The translations under genes and the position numbers were made by a program. DNA of 64,000 nt. Source: Streptomyces gilvus. Lineage in GTDB: Bacteria; Actinomycetota; Actinomycetes; Streptomycetales; Streptomycetaceae. Shown here piece after piece: positions 19,417-28,785 of this stretch. The DNA lies in NCBI RefSeq assembly GCF_022513565.1, contig NZ_JAKWBE010000004.1, forward strand, positions 62,001-126,000, in the 5' to 3' direction. Each line of letters begins with the position of its first letter. Position 1 is the first letter of the stretch. Under the pieces are notes generated by a model, which did no database searches, had not been told where the DNA came from, and saw only the letters and a list, made by a program, of their open reading frames with translations.

Positions 19417-21372
19417 TCACAACTTGAGCGTGAACCAGGTGGTCTTGCCCTCGTCGGTGGGCCGTACCCCCCAGTCGTCGGCGAGCGCCCGGACCAGCAG
19501 CAGGCCCCGTCCGGACTCCTCGTCGTCGGCGGCCAGCCGGGGCTGGGGCAGGTGCGGACTGTGGTCGCTGACCTCGACGGTGAGGTCGGTGTCGGTGCGG
19601 CGCAGGTGCAGGCCGATGGGGCCGACGGCGTGCTGGACCGCGTTCGTGAGGGTCTCCGACAGCAACAGGACCGCGTCGTCCGTGGCCGTGGCGCAGTCCC
19701 AGGCCTCGAGGGCCTGGTGCAGGAAGGCACGCGCTTCGGGCACCGACGACGGTACGGCGGGCAGGTCGGCGCTGATGGAGGCCAGCGGGGCGGCGGGCAA
19801 CTGGGCCAGCAGCAGGGTGACGTCGTCGTTGTGGCTGTCGGCGTCGGGCAGGAGGCTCGCCAGCACCCGGTCGGCCACGGCCTCCAGACCGGGGGCCTCG
19901 GCGAAGGACCGGCCCAGAACCGCGGTGAGTTCCTCGATCCGGCCCTCGATGTCGCTGCCAGGAGTCTCGATCAGTCCGTCGGTGTAGAGGACGAGGGTCG
20001 CGCCGGGCGGGATCGCCGTACTGGACTGCTGGTAGAGGACGCCGCCGACGCCGAGCGGGGCGTTGACGGGCGAGTCGAGGTTGCTGACACCCTCGCCGGG
20101 CAGGGCGACCAGGGTGGGCAGATGGCCGGCCGAGCACACGGTCACCGTCCCAGCGTCCGGGGCGATCACCAGATAGCAGCAGGTGACCAGTTGGTCGGGT
20201 ACGTCGAGGTCGGCCACGCAGGTGTCCAGGGCCTGCATCAGCTGGCGCGGCTGCATGCCGGTCTTGGCGAGGGCGTGTGCGGCCGAGCGCAACTGGCCCA
20301 TCACGGCGGCCGCTTCCAGGCCGCGGCCCATCACGTCGCCCATGAGCACACCCACCCGGTCGGCGCCCAGCGGGATCAGGTCGAACCAGTCGCCACCCAC
20401 ACCGGCGCCCTGGGTGGCGGGCCGGTAACGGCTCGCCGTGGCCAGGCCCGGGATGGCGGACGGGGCGCCCATGAGGCTGCGCTGCAGGGTCAGGGCGATG
20501 TGCCGCTGCTGCTCGTACAGCGCGGTGAGTTCGGCCTCCGCGCGCTTGCGGTCGCTGATGTCCCGCACGATGGCGCAGGCGCCCACGACCGTGCCGTCGG
20601 TGTCGCGGGTGGGCCACAGTGTGACGTCGACGTCCAGCAGGTCGCTGGTGTTGGTCATCCGCAGCGTTTCGAAGTGCTCGACCTTCTCGCCGTGCCGCAG
20701 CCGCTTCAGCAACGCGCTGACCTCGTCCCGCAGTTCCGGCGGGGCGAGCAGCGACACGTGGCGGCCGATGGCCTCCTCGGCGGTGTAGCCGTACAGACTC
20801 TGGGCGGCGGCGTTCCAGTAGGTGATGTATCCGTCGAGGGTCTTGGCCAGGATCGCGTCCTGCGAGGACTCGACGAGCGCGGCCAGTTCGTTGATGCGGG
20901 CCTCGGCGGCCTTGCGGTCGCTGACGTCCCGGACGGCCGCCGACACCAGAAGTCCGTCGGTCGTCTCCAGCGGACTGAGGCTGATCTCGACCGGGAACTC
21001 GGTGCCGTCCTTGCGCAGGCCGTGCAGGTCCAGTCCGGCGCCCATCGGGCGGACCTGGCGGTTGGCGGTGTAGCCGTGGCGGTGCCCGGTGTGCTGCTCG
21101 TGGAAGCGGTGCGGCATCAGCAACTCGACGGGACGGCCGAGCAGTTCCTCGCGCCGGTAGCCGAACAGGGCCTCGGTCTGGGCGTTGACCAGCCGGATGG
21201 TCCCGGTGTCGTCGACGATCACCATGGCGTCCGGGGCCGCCTCCAGAAGCCCCCTGAACCGCTCCTCGGCCGCCCCCGTCCCGCTCTCCCGGAGCTCCGC
21301 ACCGCAGCGGCAGCCGTCCCATTCGGCCACTCCGGCGGCCGTGGCCGTACCGACTCCTGCGAACTCACTCAT
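19417..21372 (-). CDS. PAS-PAS-SpoIIE phosphatase with C-terminal anti-sigma-type kinase domain
   Basis: 651 residues from ATG 21372. Two PAS domains (about 35-150 and 165-285; FRGLLEAAPDAMVIVDD and ALVESSQDAILAKTLDG) precede a SpoIIE/PP2C domain (GVGGDWFDLIPL, LMGDVMGRGLEAA, LYTDGLIETP, NDDVTLLLAQ) and a HATPase_c domain of the SpoIIAB/RsbW type (LLSETLTNAVQHA, EESGRGLLLVRAL). Phosphatase and kinase together can both release and sequester a sigma factor through its anti-anti-sigma partner. It is divergent from a universal stress gene; candidate boxes lie between them. The PAS ligands are unknown. Confidence 0.9.
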   Translation of the reverse strand: MSEFAGVGTATAAGVAEWDGCRCGAELRESGTGAAEERFRGLLEAAPDAMVIVDDTGTIRLVNAQTEALFGYRREELLGRPVELLMPHRFHEQHTGHRHGYTANRQVRPMGAGLDLHGLRKDGTEFPVEISLSPLETTDGLLVSAAVRDVSDRKAAEARINELAALVESSQDAILAKTLDGYITYWNAAAQSLYGYTAEEAIGRHVSLLAPPELRDEVSALLKRLRHGEKVEHFETLRMTNTSDLLDVDVTLWPTRDTDGTVVGACAIVRDISDRKRAEAELTALYEQQRHIALTLQRSLMGAPSAIPGLATASRYRPATQGAGVGGDWFDLIPLGADRVGVLMGDVMGRGLEAAAVMGQLRSAAHALAKTGMQPRQLMQALDTCVADLDVPDQLVTCCYLVIAPDAGTVTVCSAGHLPTLVALPGEGVSNLDSPVNAPLGVGGVLYQQSSTAIPPGATLVLYTDGLIETPGSDIEGRIEELTAVLGRSFAEAPGLEAVADRVLASLLPDADSHNDDVTLLLAQLPAAPLASISADLPAVPSSVPEARAFLHQALEAWDCATATDDAVLLLSETLTNAVQHAVGPIGLHLRRTDTDLTVEVSDHSPHLPQPRLAADDEESGRGLLLVRALADDWGVRPTDEGKTTWFTLKL

Positions 21373-21608
21373 GCCAACCCCCAGTTCACCGCGCGCGGTG
21401 GGTCGGGCCATCCCAGCGCACCCGCCCCCGCCCCGCCACCGGATGTCGCCTACTGTCCGCGCGCTGACCGAAGCTGTCCGTCACCGCCTTCGGAAAACGC
21501 CGACACCGCCGCCTGCCGCCCGAACCTGCTGCGCAGGCAAGCCGCCGTGCGCGGGCGGCGGACGTGCGGGGGCCGGTGGCCCGTACGAGGGCCGGTCGGG
21601 CGTTGCCG

Positions 21609-21623
21609 GGGTCTGGTCGGCCC
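21609..21623. promoter_or_regulatory. candidate OsdR/DevR-like box, GGGTCTGGTCGGCCC
   Basis: A less regular copy 68 bases before the universal stress gene at 21692. A second palindrome, GGGCCGGTGGCCC, lies at 21570-21582 and could serve either divergent gene. Confidence 0.45.
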
Positions 21624-21691
21624 CGTGCGGTGTGCGGGCCGCCGCTCGACGCTGGGGACCGTCACGCAGATCCGGATGAGGGAGGGGTGTC

Positions 21692-22498
21692 ATGAACGGT
21701 CACGGTCCGGTCGTGGTGGGAGTCGACGGTACGGCGGCGGGTCTGGCCGCCGTGGAGGCCGCGGCGTGGGAGGCCGACCGGCGCGGTGCGGCGCTTCAGC
21801 TCGCGCATGCGCTGACGTGGGCCTCGCCGCACGTCCCGGCCGGTGTGGCGCCCTGGGATCCGGACGGTGCCCGAGCCCGGGACCGGGTCAACCGGGCCTT
21901 CTCGGACGCCGAGGGCCGGGCCCGCCGGGTCGCGCCGCACCTCGTGATCACGCGTGAGGTCCTGGTCGGCGCGCCGGACACGGTTCTGGAGTCCGAGTCG
22001 CGCGCCGCGTCCCTCGCCGTGGTGGGGGCCCACCGGATCGAGGGCGCGCGCGGCCGTCTGCACGGCTCGGTCGTCGGCCGGCTGACCGCAAGGGCCGGGT
22101 GCCCGGTGCTGGTCGTCGGCGGCAGGCACACGCGGACCGGTCCCGTCGTCCTGGCGGCGGACGAGTCGGCCGCGGCCCGGGAAGCCGCGGAGTTCGCCTT
22201 CGCCGAGGCCTCCGAGCGCGGCACCGACCTGGTGGTGCTGCACGCGCGGCGCAGCGGTCGTACGACGGCCGACGCGCTGTCCGGACTGCGCGAGAGGTAT
22301 CCGCACGTCACCGTGCGTACTCCTTCGGCCCGCGGCCGCCGTCACCGTGCCCTCGTCGAGGCGAGCGTCGACGCCCAGCTCGTCGTGGTCGGCGTGCGGC
22401 GCGGCGGTACGACGGCCGTACTGCGGGGCTCCGAAGGCCGGTCCGTCCTGCGCGACGCCCACTGTCCTGTCGCCCTGGTGCCCGCCGCCGACCGGTGA
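21692..22498 (+). CDS. tandem universal stress protein
   Basis: 268 residues from ATG 21692 with GGAGGGG upstream. Two UspA domains are visible (VVVGVDGTAAGLAAVEAAA at the N-terminus; VVLAADESAAAREAAEFAF near residue 152). The ATP motif of the first domain is degenerate: GAHR instead of Gly-x-x-Gly, although HGSV at its end is kept. It may therefore bind ATP weakly or act by another mode. Tandem USPs of this size are a hallmark of hypoxia islands in actinobacteria. Confidence 0.9.
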   Translation: MNGHGPVVVGVDGTAAGLAAVEAAAWEADRRGAALQLAHALTWASPHVPAGVAPWDPDGARARDRVNRAFSDAEGRARRVAPHLVITREVLVGAPDTVLESESRAASLAVVGAHRIEGARGRLHGSVVGRLTARAGCPVLVVGGRHTRTGPVVLAADESAAAREAAEFAFAEASERGTDLVVLHARRSGRTTADALSGLRERYPHVTVRTPSARGRRHRALVEASVDAQLVVVGVRRGGTTAVLRGSEGRSVLRDAHCPVALVPAADR

Positions 22499-22549
22499 CC
22501 GACGCGCGGACCGCGCGGCCCTCCCCTCCGCCGCGATGGAGTGAGACCG

Positions 22550-22577
22550 TTTAGGTGGGTCCCTTTAGGTGGGTCCG
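22550..22577 (+). repeat. tandem 14-bp direct repeat upstream of the membrane gene
   Basis: TTTAGGTGGGTCCC is followed at once by TTTAGGTGGGTCCG. The repeats end 30 bases before the start at 22608. GGGTCC is a half-site of the island's palindrome, so two same-orientation half-sites may replace the usual box here. Confidence 0.6.
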
Positions 22578-22607
22578 TCCCATTGCGCCCGTAAGGGGGT
22601 GTGACCG

Positions 22608-23192
22608 ATGCGGAAGCTCCGCCGGGGGAAGGTCCTGGGATGGCGCTGGCGCCGAAACCCCCTGCGCCGGCCCAGCGACGTGGTCGAGGCGTGGATCGTG
22701 CTGGTCGCCTGGACCGTCGCGATCGCGGGGGCGGTCGTCGCGGGGGTGATCGGCTCGCAGATCGCGCATCGAGCGGTGGAGCACGACCGGGCGGGACGCC
22801 TGCCCGTGTCCGCCGTGCTGGTGAAGGCCGTGCCCGGCGGCCGGGACCTGGTCACCGGGTTCAAGTACGACCGGGTCCGGGCCACGGTCCGCTGGACCGA
22901 CGCGAAGGGAATCACGCGCACGGGCGTGACGGACGTGAGGACCACCGTGAAACCGGGCAGCGCGTTGACCGCGTGGACGGACGGCCGCGGCCGGCTGGTG
23001 GCCGCGCCCATGAACACCGCCGAGGCGACGACCCGCGTGATCCTGGCCGGCACCGGAGCCGCCCTGACCGCCGGGCTGACGGTGCTGGGCGCCGGGTGCC
23101 TGGTACGGCTGCGGGTGCAGCGGCGTGCCACCGAGCAGTGGGGTGCCGAGTGGGAGCGGGTCGGCGGCCGGTGGGGACACACCACCGGCTGA
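22608..23192 (+). CDS. Rv1733c-like two-helix membrane protein
   Basis: 194 residues. The signature N-terminus WRRNPLRRPSDVVEAW is followed by a first helix (IVLVAWTVAIAGAVVAGVIG), an extracytoplasmic beta-type region (VRATVRWTDAKGITRTG) and a second helix (ILAGTGAALTAGLTVLGAG), then a basic cytoplasmic tail. This layout matches Rv1733c of M. tuberculosis, a DosR-regulon membrane antigen of unknown function. A paralogue is at 38615-39214. Its upstream region carries a tandem repeat rather than a canonical box. Confidence 0.83.
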   Translation: MRKLRRGKVLGWRWRRNPLRRPSDVVEAWIVLVAWTVAIAGAVVAGVIGSQIAHRAVEHDRAGRLPVSAVLVKAVPGGRDLVTGFKYDRVRATVRWTDAKGITRTGVTDVRTTVKPGSALTAWTDGRGRLVAAPMNTAEATTRVILAGTGAALTAGLTVLGAGCLVRLRVQRRATEQWGAEWERVGGRWGHTTG

Positions 23193-23270
23193 ATCCGCTG
23201 AGCCGGTGCACACCACCGGCTGAATCTGCTGAACCGGCTGAACGTCACGGGGGTCGCTTTCCGTACGGGC

Positions 23271-23285
23271 GGGACCGATGGCCCC
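23271..23285. promoter_or_regulatory. OsdR/DevR-like box, GGGACCGATGGCCCC
   Basis: 66 bases upstream of the universal stress gene at 23352. It differs from the box at 18341 at one position. Confidence 0.65.
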
Positions 23286-23351
23286 TGACCGCCCCCGGCG
23301 CCCCGGCCCACGATGACACCGTCAGACCGCACCCACGGGAGGAGCAGTGTC

Positions 23352-24164
23352 ATGACCGCCCAGCACGTGGCCGTCGGAGTCGACGGCTCACTCATCGCCG
23401 TACGAGCGCTCGATCTGGCCGCCGAGGAGGCGGTCCGGCGCGGTGCGACCCTGCGCGTCGTGTACGCCGTGTCCGACCGCGACGAAGCCGCGCCGATCCT
23501 CGCCGCGGCCGCCGAACGGATCCGCGACCGTCACCCCGGGCTGCCCTTCGAGACCGAGGCCGCCGAGGACGACCCGGTCCGCGCCCTGGCCCGCGAGAGC
23601 GCCGGAGCGGCCCTCACCGTCGTCGGCACCCGGGGTCTCGGCACGGTCGGCGGCACCCTGTTCGGCTCCGTCAGCCTGCGGCTGGCCGCGCACACGCACG
23701 GACCGCTGATGATCGTCCGCGGCGACCACCCCTGCGGCGACGACCGCGCGGTGCTGCTCGGGCTGGAGAGCGACGCCGACGCCGAAGCGGCCGCCCACGC
23801 CTTCGAGGCGGCGGAGCGGCGCGCGGTGCGGCTGCGTGTCCTGCACACCCCGGCGCACCGGCACACCGCCCCCGAACTGCCCTCGCCGATCCCCGCGACC
23901 AGCCCCGGCCAGCGCCGGCAGGCCCAGGAGGAGCGGGCGGAGGAGGCCGTGTCGCGGTTCGGCATCGCCCGGCTGCGGCAGGCACACCCGTCGGTCACCG
24001 TCGACACGGGGACGGTGCGCACCGGCCCGGCCCACGCCCTGCTGGACGCCACCCGCGAGTGCGCGGTCGTCGTCATCGGCCGCCATCGGCACCTCGGCCC
24101 CGTCGCGCACACCCTGCTGCACCGCTCGCACTGCCCCGTGGTGCTGGTCCCGGCCACCGATTGA
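23352..24164 (+). CDS. tandem universal stress protein
   Basis: 270 residues from ATG 23352, which has GGAGGAG; the frame opens earlier without homology. Both UspA domains start recognisably (VAVGVDGSLIAVRALDLAA; AVLLGLESDADAEAAAHAF). The first domain keeps the ATP motif G-2X-G-9X-GS (GTRG ... FGS). The second domain has GRHRHLGPVAHTLL, a variant. It ends 123 bases before phosphoketolase, which has its own box. Confidence 0.92.
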   Translation: MTAQHVAVGVDGSLIAVRALDLAAEEAVRRGATLRVVYAVSDRDEAAPILAAAAERIRDRHPGLPFETEAAEDDPVRALARESAGAALTVVGTRGLGTVGGTLFGSVSLRLAAHTHGPLMIVRGDHPCGDDRAVLLGLESDADAEAAAHAFEAAERRAVRLRVLHTPAHRHTAPELPSPIPATSPGQRRQAQEERAEEAVSRFGIARLRQAHPSVTVDTGTVRTGPAHALLDATRECAVVVIGRHRHLGPVAHTLLHRSHCPVVLVPATD

Positions 24165-24184
24165 CCCTATTTCCTAGCCCGGAT

Positions 24185-24198
24185 GGGTCGGTCGGCCC
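24185..24198. promoter_or_regulatory. OsdR/DevR-like box, GGGTCGGTCGGCCC
   Basis: 89 bases before the phosphoketolase start, 20 bases after the preceding universal stress gene ends. Confidence 0.55.
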
Positions 24199-24287
24199 TG
24201 TCGGGTACCCGTCGGCCGGTGGAGGGTGAGGAAGTGCGGACCGGCATGCACCTCCGATCCGAATTCCGATCCGGAAGGAACCCCCAG

Positions 24288-26672
24288 ATGTCCGTCGACA
24301 CGCAGCAGGCGTCCGCTCGGCTCACCGACGACGAGCTGAGGACGCTGGACGCCCACTGGCGCGCCGCGAACTACCTGTCCGTCGGCCAGATCTATCTCAT
24401 GGCCAATCCGCTGCTGACCGAACCGCTGCGCCCCGAGCACGTCAAGCCGCGGCTGCTGGGCCACTGGGGCACGTCCCCGGGCCTGAACCTGGTGCACACC
24501 CACCTCAACCGCGTCATCAAGGCCCGCGACCTGAACGCCCTGTGCATCTGGGGCCCCGGCCACGGCGGGCCCGCCGTACTGGCCAACGCCTGGCTGGAGG
24601 GCTCGTACTCCGAGACCTATCCGGACGTCTCGCGGGACGCGCGGGGCATGGGGCGGCTGTTCAAGCAGTTCTCGTTCCCGGGCGGGGTGCCCAGCCATGT
24701 CGCGCCCGAGACGCCGGGCTCGATCCACGAGGGCGGCGAGCTCGGCTACTCGCTCTCCCACGCCTACGGCGCCGCACTCGACAACCCCGACCTGGTCGTC
24801 GCCTGCGTCATCGGCGACGGCGAGGCGGAGACCGGTCCGCTGGCCGCCTCCTGGCACTCCGACAAGTTCCTCGACCCGGTCCACGACGGCGCCGTCCTGC
24901 CGATCCTGCACCTCAACGGCTACAAGATCGCCAACCCGACGGTGCTCGCCCGTCTCCCCGAGGCGGAACTCGACGAACTGCTGCGCGGCTACGGGCACGA
25001 CCCGATCCACGTCACCGGCGACGACCCGGCCGCCGTGCACCAGGCCATGGCCGAGGCCATGGACACCGCGCTGGACCGCATCGCCGCCTTCCAGCGCGCC
25101 GCCCGCGAGGACGGCGAGACCGAGCGGCCCCGCTGGCCCGTGATCGTCCTGCGCACGCCGAAGGGCTGGACCGGCCCGGCGGAGGTCGACGGGCTGCCCG
25201 TGGAGGGCACCTGGCGTGCCCATCAGGTCCCGATGGCCGCCGTACGCGACAACGCCGACCACCTGCGGCAGTTGGAGCAGTGGCTGCGCTCCTACCGCCC
25301 GGAGGAACTCTTCGACGAGCACGGGGCGCCCGGCCCCGAGGTCCTGGCCTGCGTCCCCGACGGCCCCCGCCGCCTCGGGGCCACCCCGCACGCCAACGGC
25401 GGACTGCTGCTGCGCGAACTCCCGCTGCCCGAGCTGGAGAAGTACGCCGTGTCCGTCGACAAGCCGGGCGCGAGCATGCACGAACCCACCCGGGTGCTGG
25501 GCGAGTTGCTCGAAGACGTGATGCGATCCACTGCCGACCGCCGGGACTTCCGTCTCGTCGGCCCGGACGAGACCGCCTCCAACCGGCTCCAGGCCGTCTA
25601 CGAGGCCAGCGGCAAGGCCTGGCAGGCCGGGACCCTGCCGGTCGACGAACACCTCGACCGGCACGGCCGGGTGATGGAGATCCTCTCCGAACATACCTGC
25701 CAGGGCTGGCTGGAGGGCTATCTGCTGACCGGCCGGCACGGGCTGTTCTCCTGCTACGAGGCGTTCGTGCACATCGTCGACTCCATGGTCAACCAGCACA
25801 TCAAGTGGCTGCGCACCACCCGCCGGCTGCCCTGGCGCGCGCCCATCGCCTCCCTCAACTACCTGCTGACCTCGCACGTGTGGCGCCAGGACCACAACGG
25901 CTTCTCCCACCAGGACCCCGGCTTCGTCGACCACATCCTCAACAAGAGCCCCGAGGTCGTACGGGTCTATCTGCCGCCGGACGCCAACACCCTGCTCTCG
26001 GTGGCCGATCACGCGCTGCGCAGCAAGGACTACGTCAACGTGATCGTGGCCGGCAAGCAGCCCTGCTTCGACTGGCTGAGCATGGAGCAGGCCCGCGTCC
26101 ACTGCGCCCGCGGCGCCGGGATCTGGGACTGGGCCGGCACCGAGAACGGCACCCGGGAGCCGGACGTGGTGCTCGCGTGCGCCGGTGACGTACCGACCCA
26201 GGAGGTACTGGCCGCCGCCCAGTTGCTTCGCCGACATCTGCCGGAGCTGGCGGTGCGCGTGGTCAACGTCGTCGACATCGCGCGGCTGCTGCCCACCGAG
26301 GAACACCCGCACGGGATGAGCGACTTCGAGTACGACGGCCTGTTCACCGCCGACAAGCCGGTCATCTTCGCGTACCACGGCTACCCGTGGCTGATCCACC
26401 GGCTCGCCTATCGCCGCACGGGTCACCGCAATCTGCATGTGCGCGGCTACAAGGAGATCGGCACCACGACCACCCCGTTCGACATGGTGGTCCGCAACGA
26501 CCTCGACCGCTACCGCCTCGTCATGGACGTCATCGACCGCGTACCCGGCCTGGCGGTGCGCGCCGCGACGGTACGGCAGCGCATGGAGGACGCCCGACTG
26601 CGCCACCACGACTGGATCCGCGTCCACGGCACCGACCTGCCGGAGGTGGCGGACTGGGCCTGGGACGGCTGA
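24288..26672 (+). CDS. xfp: phosphoketolase (xylulose-5-phosphate/fructose-6-phosphate)
   Basis: 794 residues, the usual length. ATG 24288 follows GGAAGGAA; an earlier in-frame ATG lies in the box. It is a thiamine-diphosphate enzyme that splits xylulose 5-phosphate or fructose 6-phosphate with phosphate to give acetyl phosphate. Family motifs are [39 protein letters not shown] and the TPP-binding [19 protein letters not shown]. Acetyl phosphate can yield ATP through acetate kinase without respiration, which fits a hypoxia island. Monocistronic: own box in front, strong hairpin behind. Confidence 0.95.
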   Translation: MSVDTQQASARLTDDELRTLDAHWRAANYLSVGQIYLMANPLLTEPLRPEHVKPRLLGHWGTSPGLNLVHTHLNRVIKARDLNALCIWGPGHGGPAVLANAWLEGSYSETYPDVSRDARGMGRLFKQFSFPGGVPSHVAPETPGSIHEGGELGYSLSHAYGAALDNPDLVVACVIGDGEAETGPLAASWHSDKFLDPVHDGAVLPILHLNGYKIANPTVLARLPEAELDELLRGYGHDPIHVTGDDPAAVHQAMAEAMDTALDRIAAFQRAAREDGETERPRWPVIVLRTPKGWTGPAEVDGLPVEGTWRAHQVPMAAVRDNADHLRQLEQWLRSYRPEELFDEHGAPGPEVLACVPDGPRRLGATPHANGGLLLRELPLPELEKYAVSVDKPGASMHEPTRVLGELLEDVMRSTADRRDFRLVGPDETASNRLQAVYEASGKAWQAGTLPVDEHLDRHGRVMEILSEHTCQGWLEGYLLTGRHGLFSCYEAFVHIVDSMVNQHIKWLRTTRRLPWRAPIASLNYLLTSHVWRQDHNGFSHQDPGFVDHILNKSPEVVRVYLPPDANTLLSVADHALRSKDYVNVIVAGKQPCFDWLSMEQARVHCARGAGIWDWAGTENGTREPDVVLACAGDVPTQEVLAAAQLLRRHLPELAVRVVNVVDIARLLPTEEHPHGMSDFEYDGLFTADKPVIFAYHGYPWLIHRLAYRRTGHRNLHVRGYKEIGTTTTPFDMVVRNDLDRYRLVMDVIDRVPGLAVRAATVRQRMEDARLRHHDWIRVHGTDLPEVADWAWDG

Positions 26673-26685
26673 GCCGCATCGCCCC

Positions 26686-26726
26686 GAGCCAGGTGCCCTG
26701 CCCGATGGGGGAGGGGCGCCTGGCTC
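26686..26726 (+). terminator. hairpin after phosphoketolase
   Basis: GAGCCAGGTGCCC pairs with GGGCGCCTGGCTC (12 Watson-Crick pairs and one G-T) around a 15-base loop, 13 bases after the stop codon. No long T tract follows, as is usual in Streptomyces. Confidence 0.82.
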
Positions 26727-26824
26727 AACTCTTCTGCGAAGCAGGGGAGTTCACCTGCGAGGGGCCGCGAGCGTCGGCAGCGTGCGTACAAGGCCGGACC
26801 GCGGCATGACGACGTAGGCGCTCA

Positions 26825-27511
26825 TCAGCCGGCCTTGGTGACCAGTTCGATGACGGCGTCGGCCGCGGGGGCCGAAGAGGCCGGGTTCTGTCCGGTGATG
26901 AGCAGACCGTCCGTGAGGACGTAGGGGTGCCAGTCGTCGGTCTTGGAGTACAGGCCGCCGAGTTTGGTGAGTTCGTCCTCGACCAGGAAGGGGACGATGT
27001 CGGTGAGCTGGACGGCCTCCTCCTCGGAGTTGGCGAATCCGGTGACCTTCCTGCCCGCGACCAGCGGGGTGCCGTCCTCGTTCACGGTGTGCCGCAGCAC
27101 GCCGGGTGCGTGGCACACCAGTCCCACGGGCTTGCCGGAACGCAACGTCGTTTCGATCAGCCGCGCGGAGACGGTGTCCTCGGCGAGGTCCCACAGCGGT
27201 CCGTGCCCGCCGGGGTAGAAGACCGTGTCGAAGTCGCCCGCCGAGACGGAGTCGAGGCGCACGGTGTTCGCCAGTGCCTCGGTCGCCTCCGCATCGGCCT
27301 CGAAGCGCCGGGTGTCGTCGGTCTGGAAGCCGGGCTCATTGCTCTTGGGGTCGAGCGGCGGCCGACCGCCCTTCGGTGAGGCGAGTGTGATCTCCCAGCC
27401 GGCCTCCTTGAAGCGGTAGTACGGCGCCGCCAGCTCTTCCAGCCAGAACCCGGTCTTGACGCCGGTGTCCCCCAGCTCGTCGTGCGAGGTGAGAACGATC
27501 AGAACCTTCAT
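26825..27511 (-). CDS. DJ-1/PfpI family protein (Hsp31-like)
   Basis: 228 residues from ATG 27511. The fold is marked by VLIVLTSHDELG, TGFWLEELAAPYYRF, FDTVFYPGGHGPLWDL and the nucleophile elbow GLVCHAPGVL (Cys near residue 134), with the matching N-terminal Glu in WLEEL. Members act as glutathione-independent glyoxalases or protein deglycases, or as chaperones. The TetR gene upstream is transcribed the same way, and matching operators precede both, so the pair is a probable electrophile-response unit. It has no island box. Confidence 0.88.
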   Translation of the reverse strand: MKVLIVLTSHDELGDTGVKTGFWLEELAAPYYRFKEAGWEITLASPKGGRPPLDPKSNEPGFQTDDTRRFEADAEATEALANTVRLDSVSAGDFDTVFYPGGHGPLWDLAEDTVSARLIETTLRSGKPVGLVCHAPGVLRHTVNEDGTPLVAGRKVTGFANSEEEAVQLTDIVPFLVEDELTKLGGLYSKTDDWHPYVLTDGLLITGQNPASSAPAADAVIELVTKAG

Positions 27512-27533
27512 GACACACTCCTTGAACAGTAAA

Positions 27534-27545
27534 TAGACCAGTCTA
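27534..27545. promoter_or_regulatory. TetR-type operator before the DJ-1 gene
   Basis: TAGAC and GTCTA flank CA, 22 bases before the DJ-1 start. The related element TAGACCAGTCGTCTA lies before the TetR gene at 28218, so one regulator probably reads both. Confidence 0.72.
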
Positions 27546-27601
27546 CTAGTACGTGGAAAGCCGTGCCCCCATGGCCGGGGCGGCCATGGGACGCGGGTCT
27601 T

Positions 27602-28195
27602 CTACACGTGCAGAAGTCCCCGAGTCACCGTCGTGACGGTGTCGAGCGGGGCCAGGCTGCGATGGATCTTGGCCATGACGCTGGCGCCGAGCCACATGTC
27701 GTACAGGGCCTGTGCGACCTCGCGGGCCTCGCCGTCGACCGAGAGGGAGCCGTCCTCCAGGCCTTCGGTGATGGTCCGCTCGATGCGGTCGACAACGGCG
27801 CTCGTGCCTTCCTTGAGAGCCAGGCGCATCGACTCGGACAGGTCCGCCACCTCGGCGCCGAGTTTCACCGCCAGGCACTTGCCCTGGCACTCATCGAGGC
27901 TCTGCGTCTGACGCCACTGCTGCCAGTAGGTCATCAGCCGTTCGGCCGCCGACTGGCCGGAGCGGGCGAGGACGCGGTCCATGTCCGTGAGGTAGTCCGC
28001 GAAATAGCTCTTCAGGAGGGCTTCGCCGAAGGTGTCCTTCGAGGCGAAGTAGTGGTAGAAGGAGCCCTTCGGTACGCCGGCCTCCGCGAGCACCTCGTTG
28101 ATGCCGACGGCCGAGTAGCCCTTGTGGGCCATGATCCGCTGGGCGGTGTCGAGGATGACCCGACGGGTGTCCTTGGCGCGCGTGGTGACCGGCAT
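27602..28195 (-). CDS. TetR family transcriptional regulator
   Basis: 197 residues from ATG 28195. The HTH reads INEVLAEAGVPKGSFYHYFASKD, typical of the AcrR/NemR-like group. A single Cys lies in the ligand domain (QGKCLAVKLG), which is often the electrophile sensor in NemR-like proteins; here that is inference. It is followed after 90 bases by the DJ-1 gene, with shared operator sequences upstream of both. Confidence 0.9.
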   Translation of the reverse strand: MPVTTRAKDTRRVILDTAQRIMAHKGYSAVGINEVLAEAGVPKGSFYHYFASKDTFGEALLKSYFADYLTDMDRVLARSGQSAAERLMTYWQQWRQTQSLDECQGKCLAVKLGAEVADLSESMRLALKEGTSAVVDRIERTITEGLEDGSLSVDGEAREVAQALYDMWLGASVMAKIHRSLAPLDTVTTVTRGLLHV

Positions 28196-28217
28196 GAGGT
28201 GAACCGTAACACCCGAG

Positions 28218-28232
28218 TAGACCAGTCGTCTA
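28218..28232. promoter_or_regulatory. TetR-type operator before the tetR gene
   Basis: TAGACCAGTCGTCTA, with five-base complementary ends and a five-base centre, ends 23 bases upstream of the TetR start. It is the partner of the site at 27534-27545. Confidence 0.72.
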
Positions 28233-28240
28233 GAGATCGC

Positions 28241-28696
28241 TCAGGAGGCTTCGGCGGTGATCAGGCGGATGCCGGTCACGAGGTCGGGGCGGATGCGGAC
28301 CGCGTAGTCCATGGTCTGCTTCACCCAGGGGCGCAGCAGGGACTGGTAGCGGGCCAGCTCGTCGGGGTCGGTGACCAGATGGGCGTAACCGGTGGCCACC
28401 ACGCTCCAGCCGAGATGCGTGGCCGGGTCGATGACGTCCGCCTCGTAGGCGACGACGACTCCCGGGTCGCCGGCGTGCCGGGTCTGCCGGGTCAGGGCGG
28501 CTCCCTCGTGTGTGCGGATGACGATGTCGCCGTCGACCAGGATGTGGTTGACGGGCCGGATCGTGGGCAGCGCGTGCTGGGTGAAGACGATCCTCCCGAA
28601 GGAGACGCCGCCCAGAAGGCGCATGGCTTCGGCGCTGTCGAGCTCGACGCTCTGACGGGGCCCGCCCGGGGGCGCCTCGGAGTGGTCAAGGGTCAT
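28241..28696 (-). CDS. PNPOx-fold protein
   Basis: 151 residues. Third member in the island of the split-barrel subgroup: AMRLLGGVSFGRIVFTQHALPTIRPVNHIL, then VVVAYEADVIDPATHLGWSVVATG, then VTGIRLI at the C-terminus. It lacks any HTH. It is probably a small flavin, F420 or haem binding redox protein. Its own box lies 75 bases upstream, and it is divergent in regulation from the TetR unit that follows it in the same direction. Confidence 0.85.
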   Translation of the reverse strand: MTLDHSEAPPGGPRQSVELDSAEAMRLLGGVSFGRIVFTQHALPTIRPVNHILVDGDIVIRTHEGAALTRQTRHAGDPGVVVAYEADVIDPATHLGWSVVATGYAHLVTDPDELARYQSLLRPWVKQTMDYAVRIRPDLVTGIRLITAEAS

Positions 28697-28771
28697 GGCG
28701 GGTTCCGTACGTCCTGGGTGCGCGGCTGTGTTCGATCAGATCATTCGAGCCGAACCGGGGCCGTGCCGCTA

Positions 28772-28785
28772 GGGCCGGTCGGCCC
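28772..28785. promoter_or_regulatory. OsdR/DevR-like box, GGGCCGGTCGGCCC
   Basis: Exact reverse complement of the box at 17521 and 30081. It lies directly beside the stop codon of the CBS gene and 75 bases before the PNPOx gene at 28696, its probable target. Confidence 0.65.

Noticed and set aside
22550..22577. Possible start of a CRISPR array
   Set aside because: Only two adjacent 14-bp units without spacers; no cas genes in the window.
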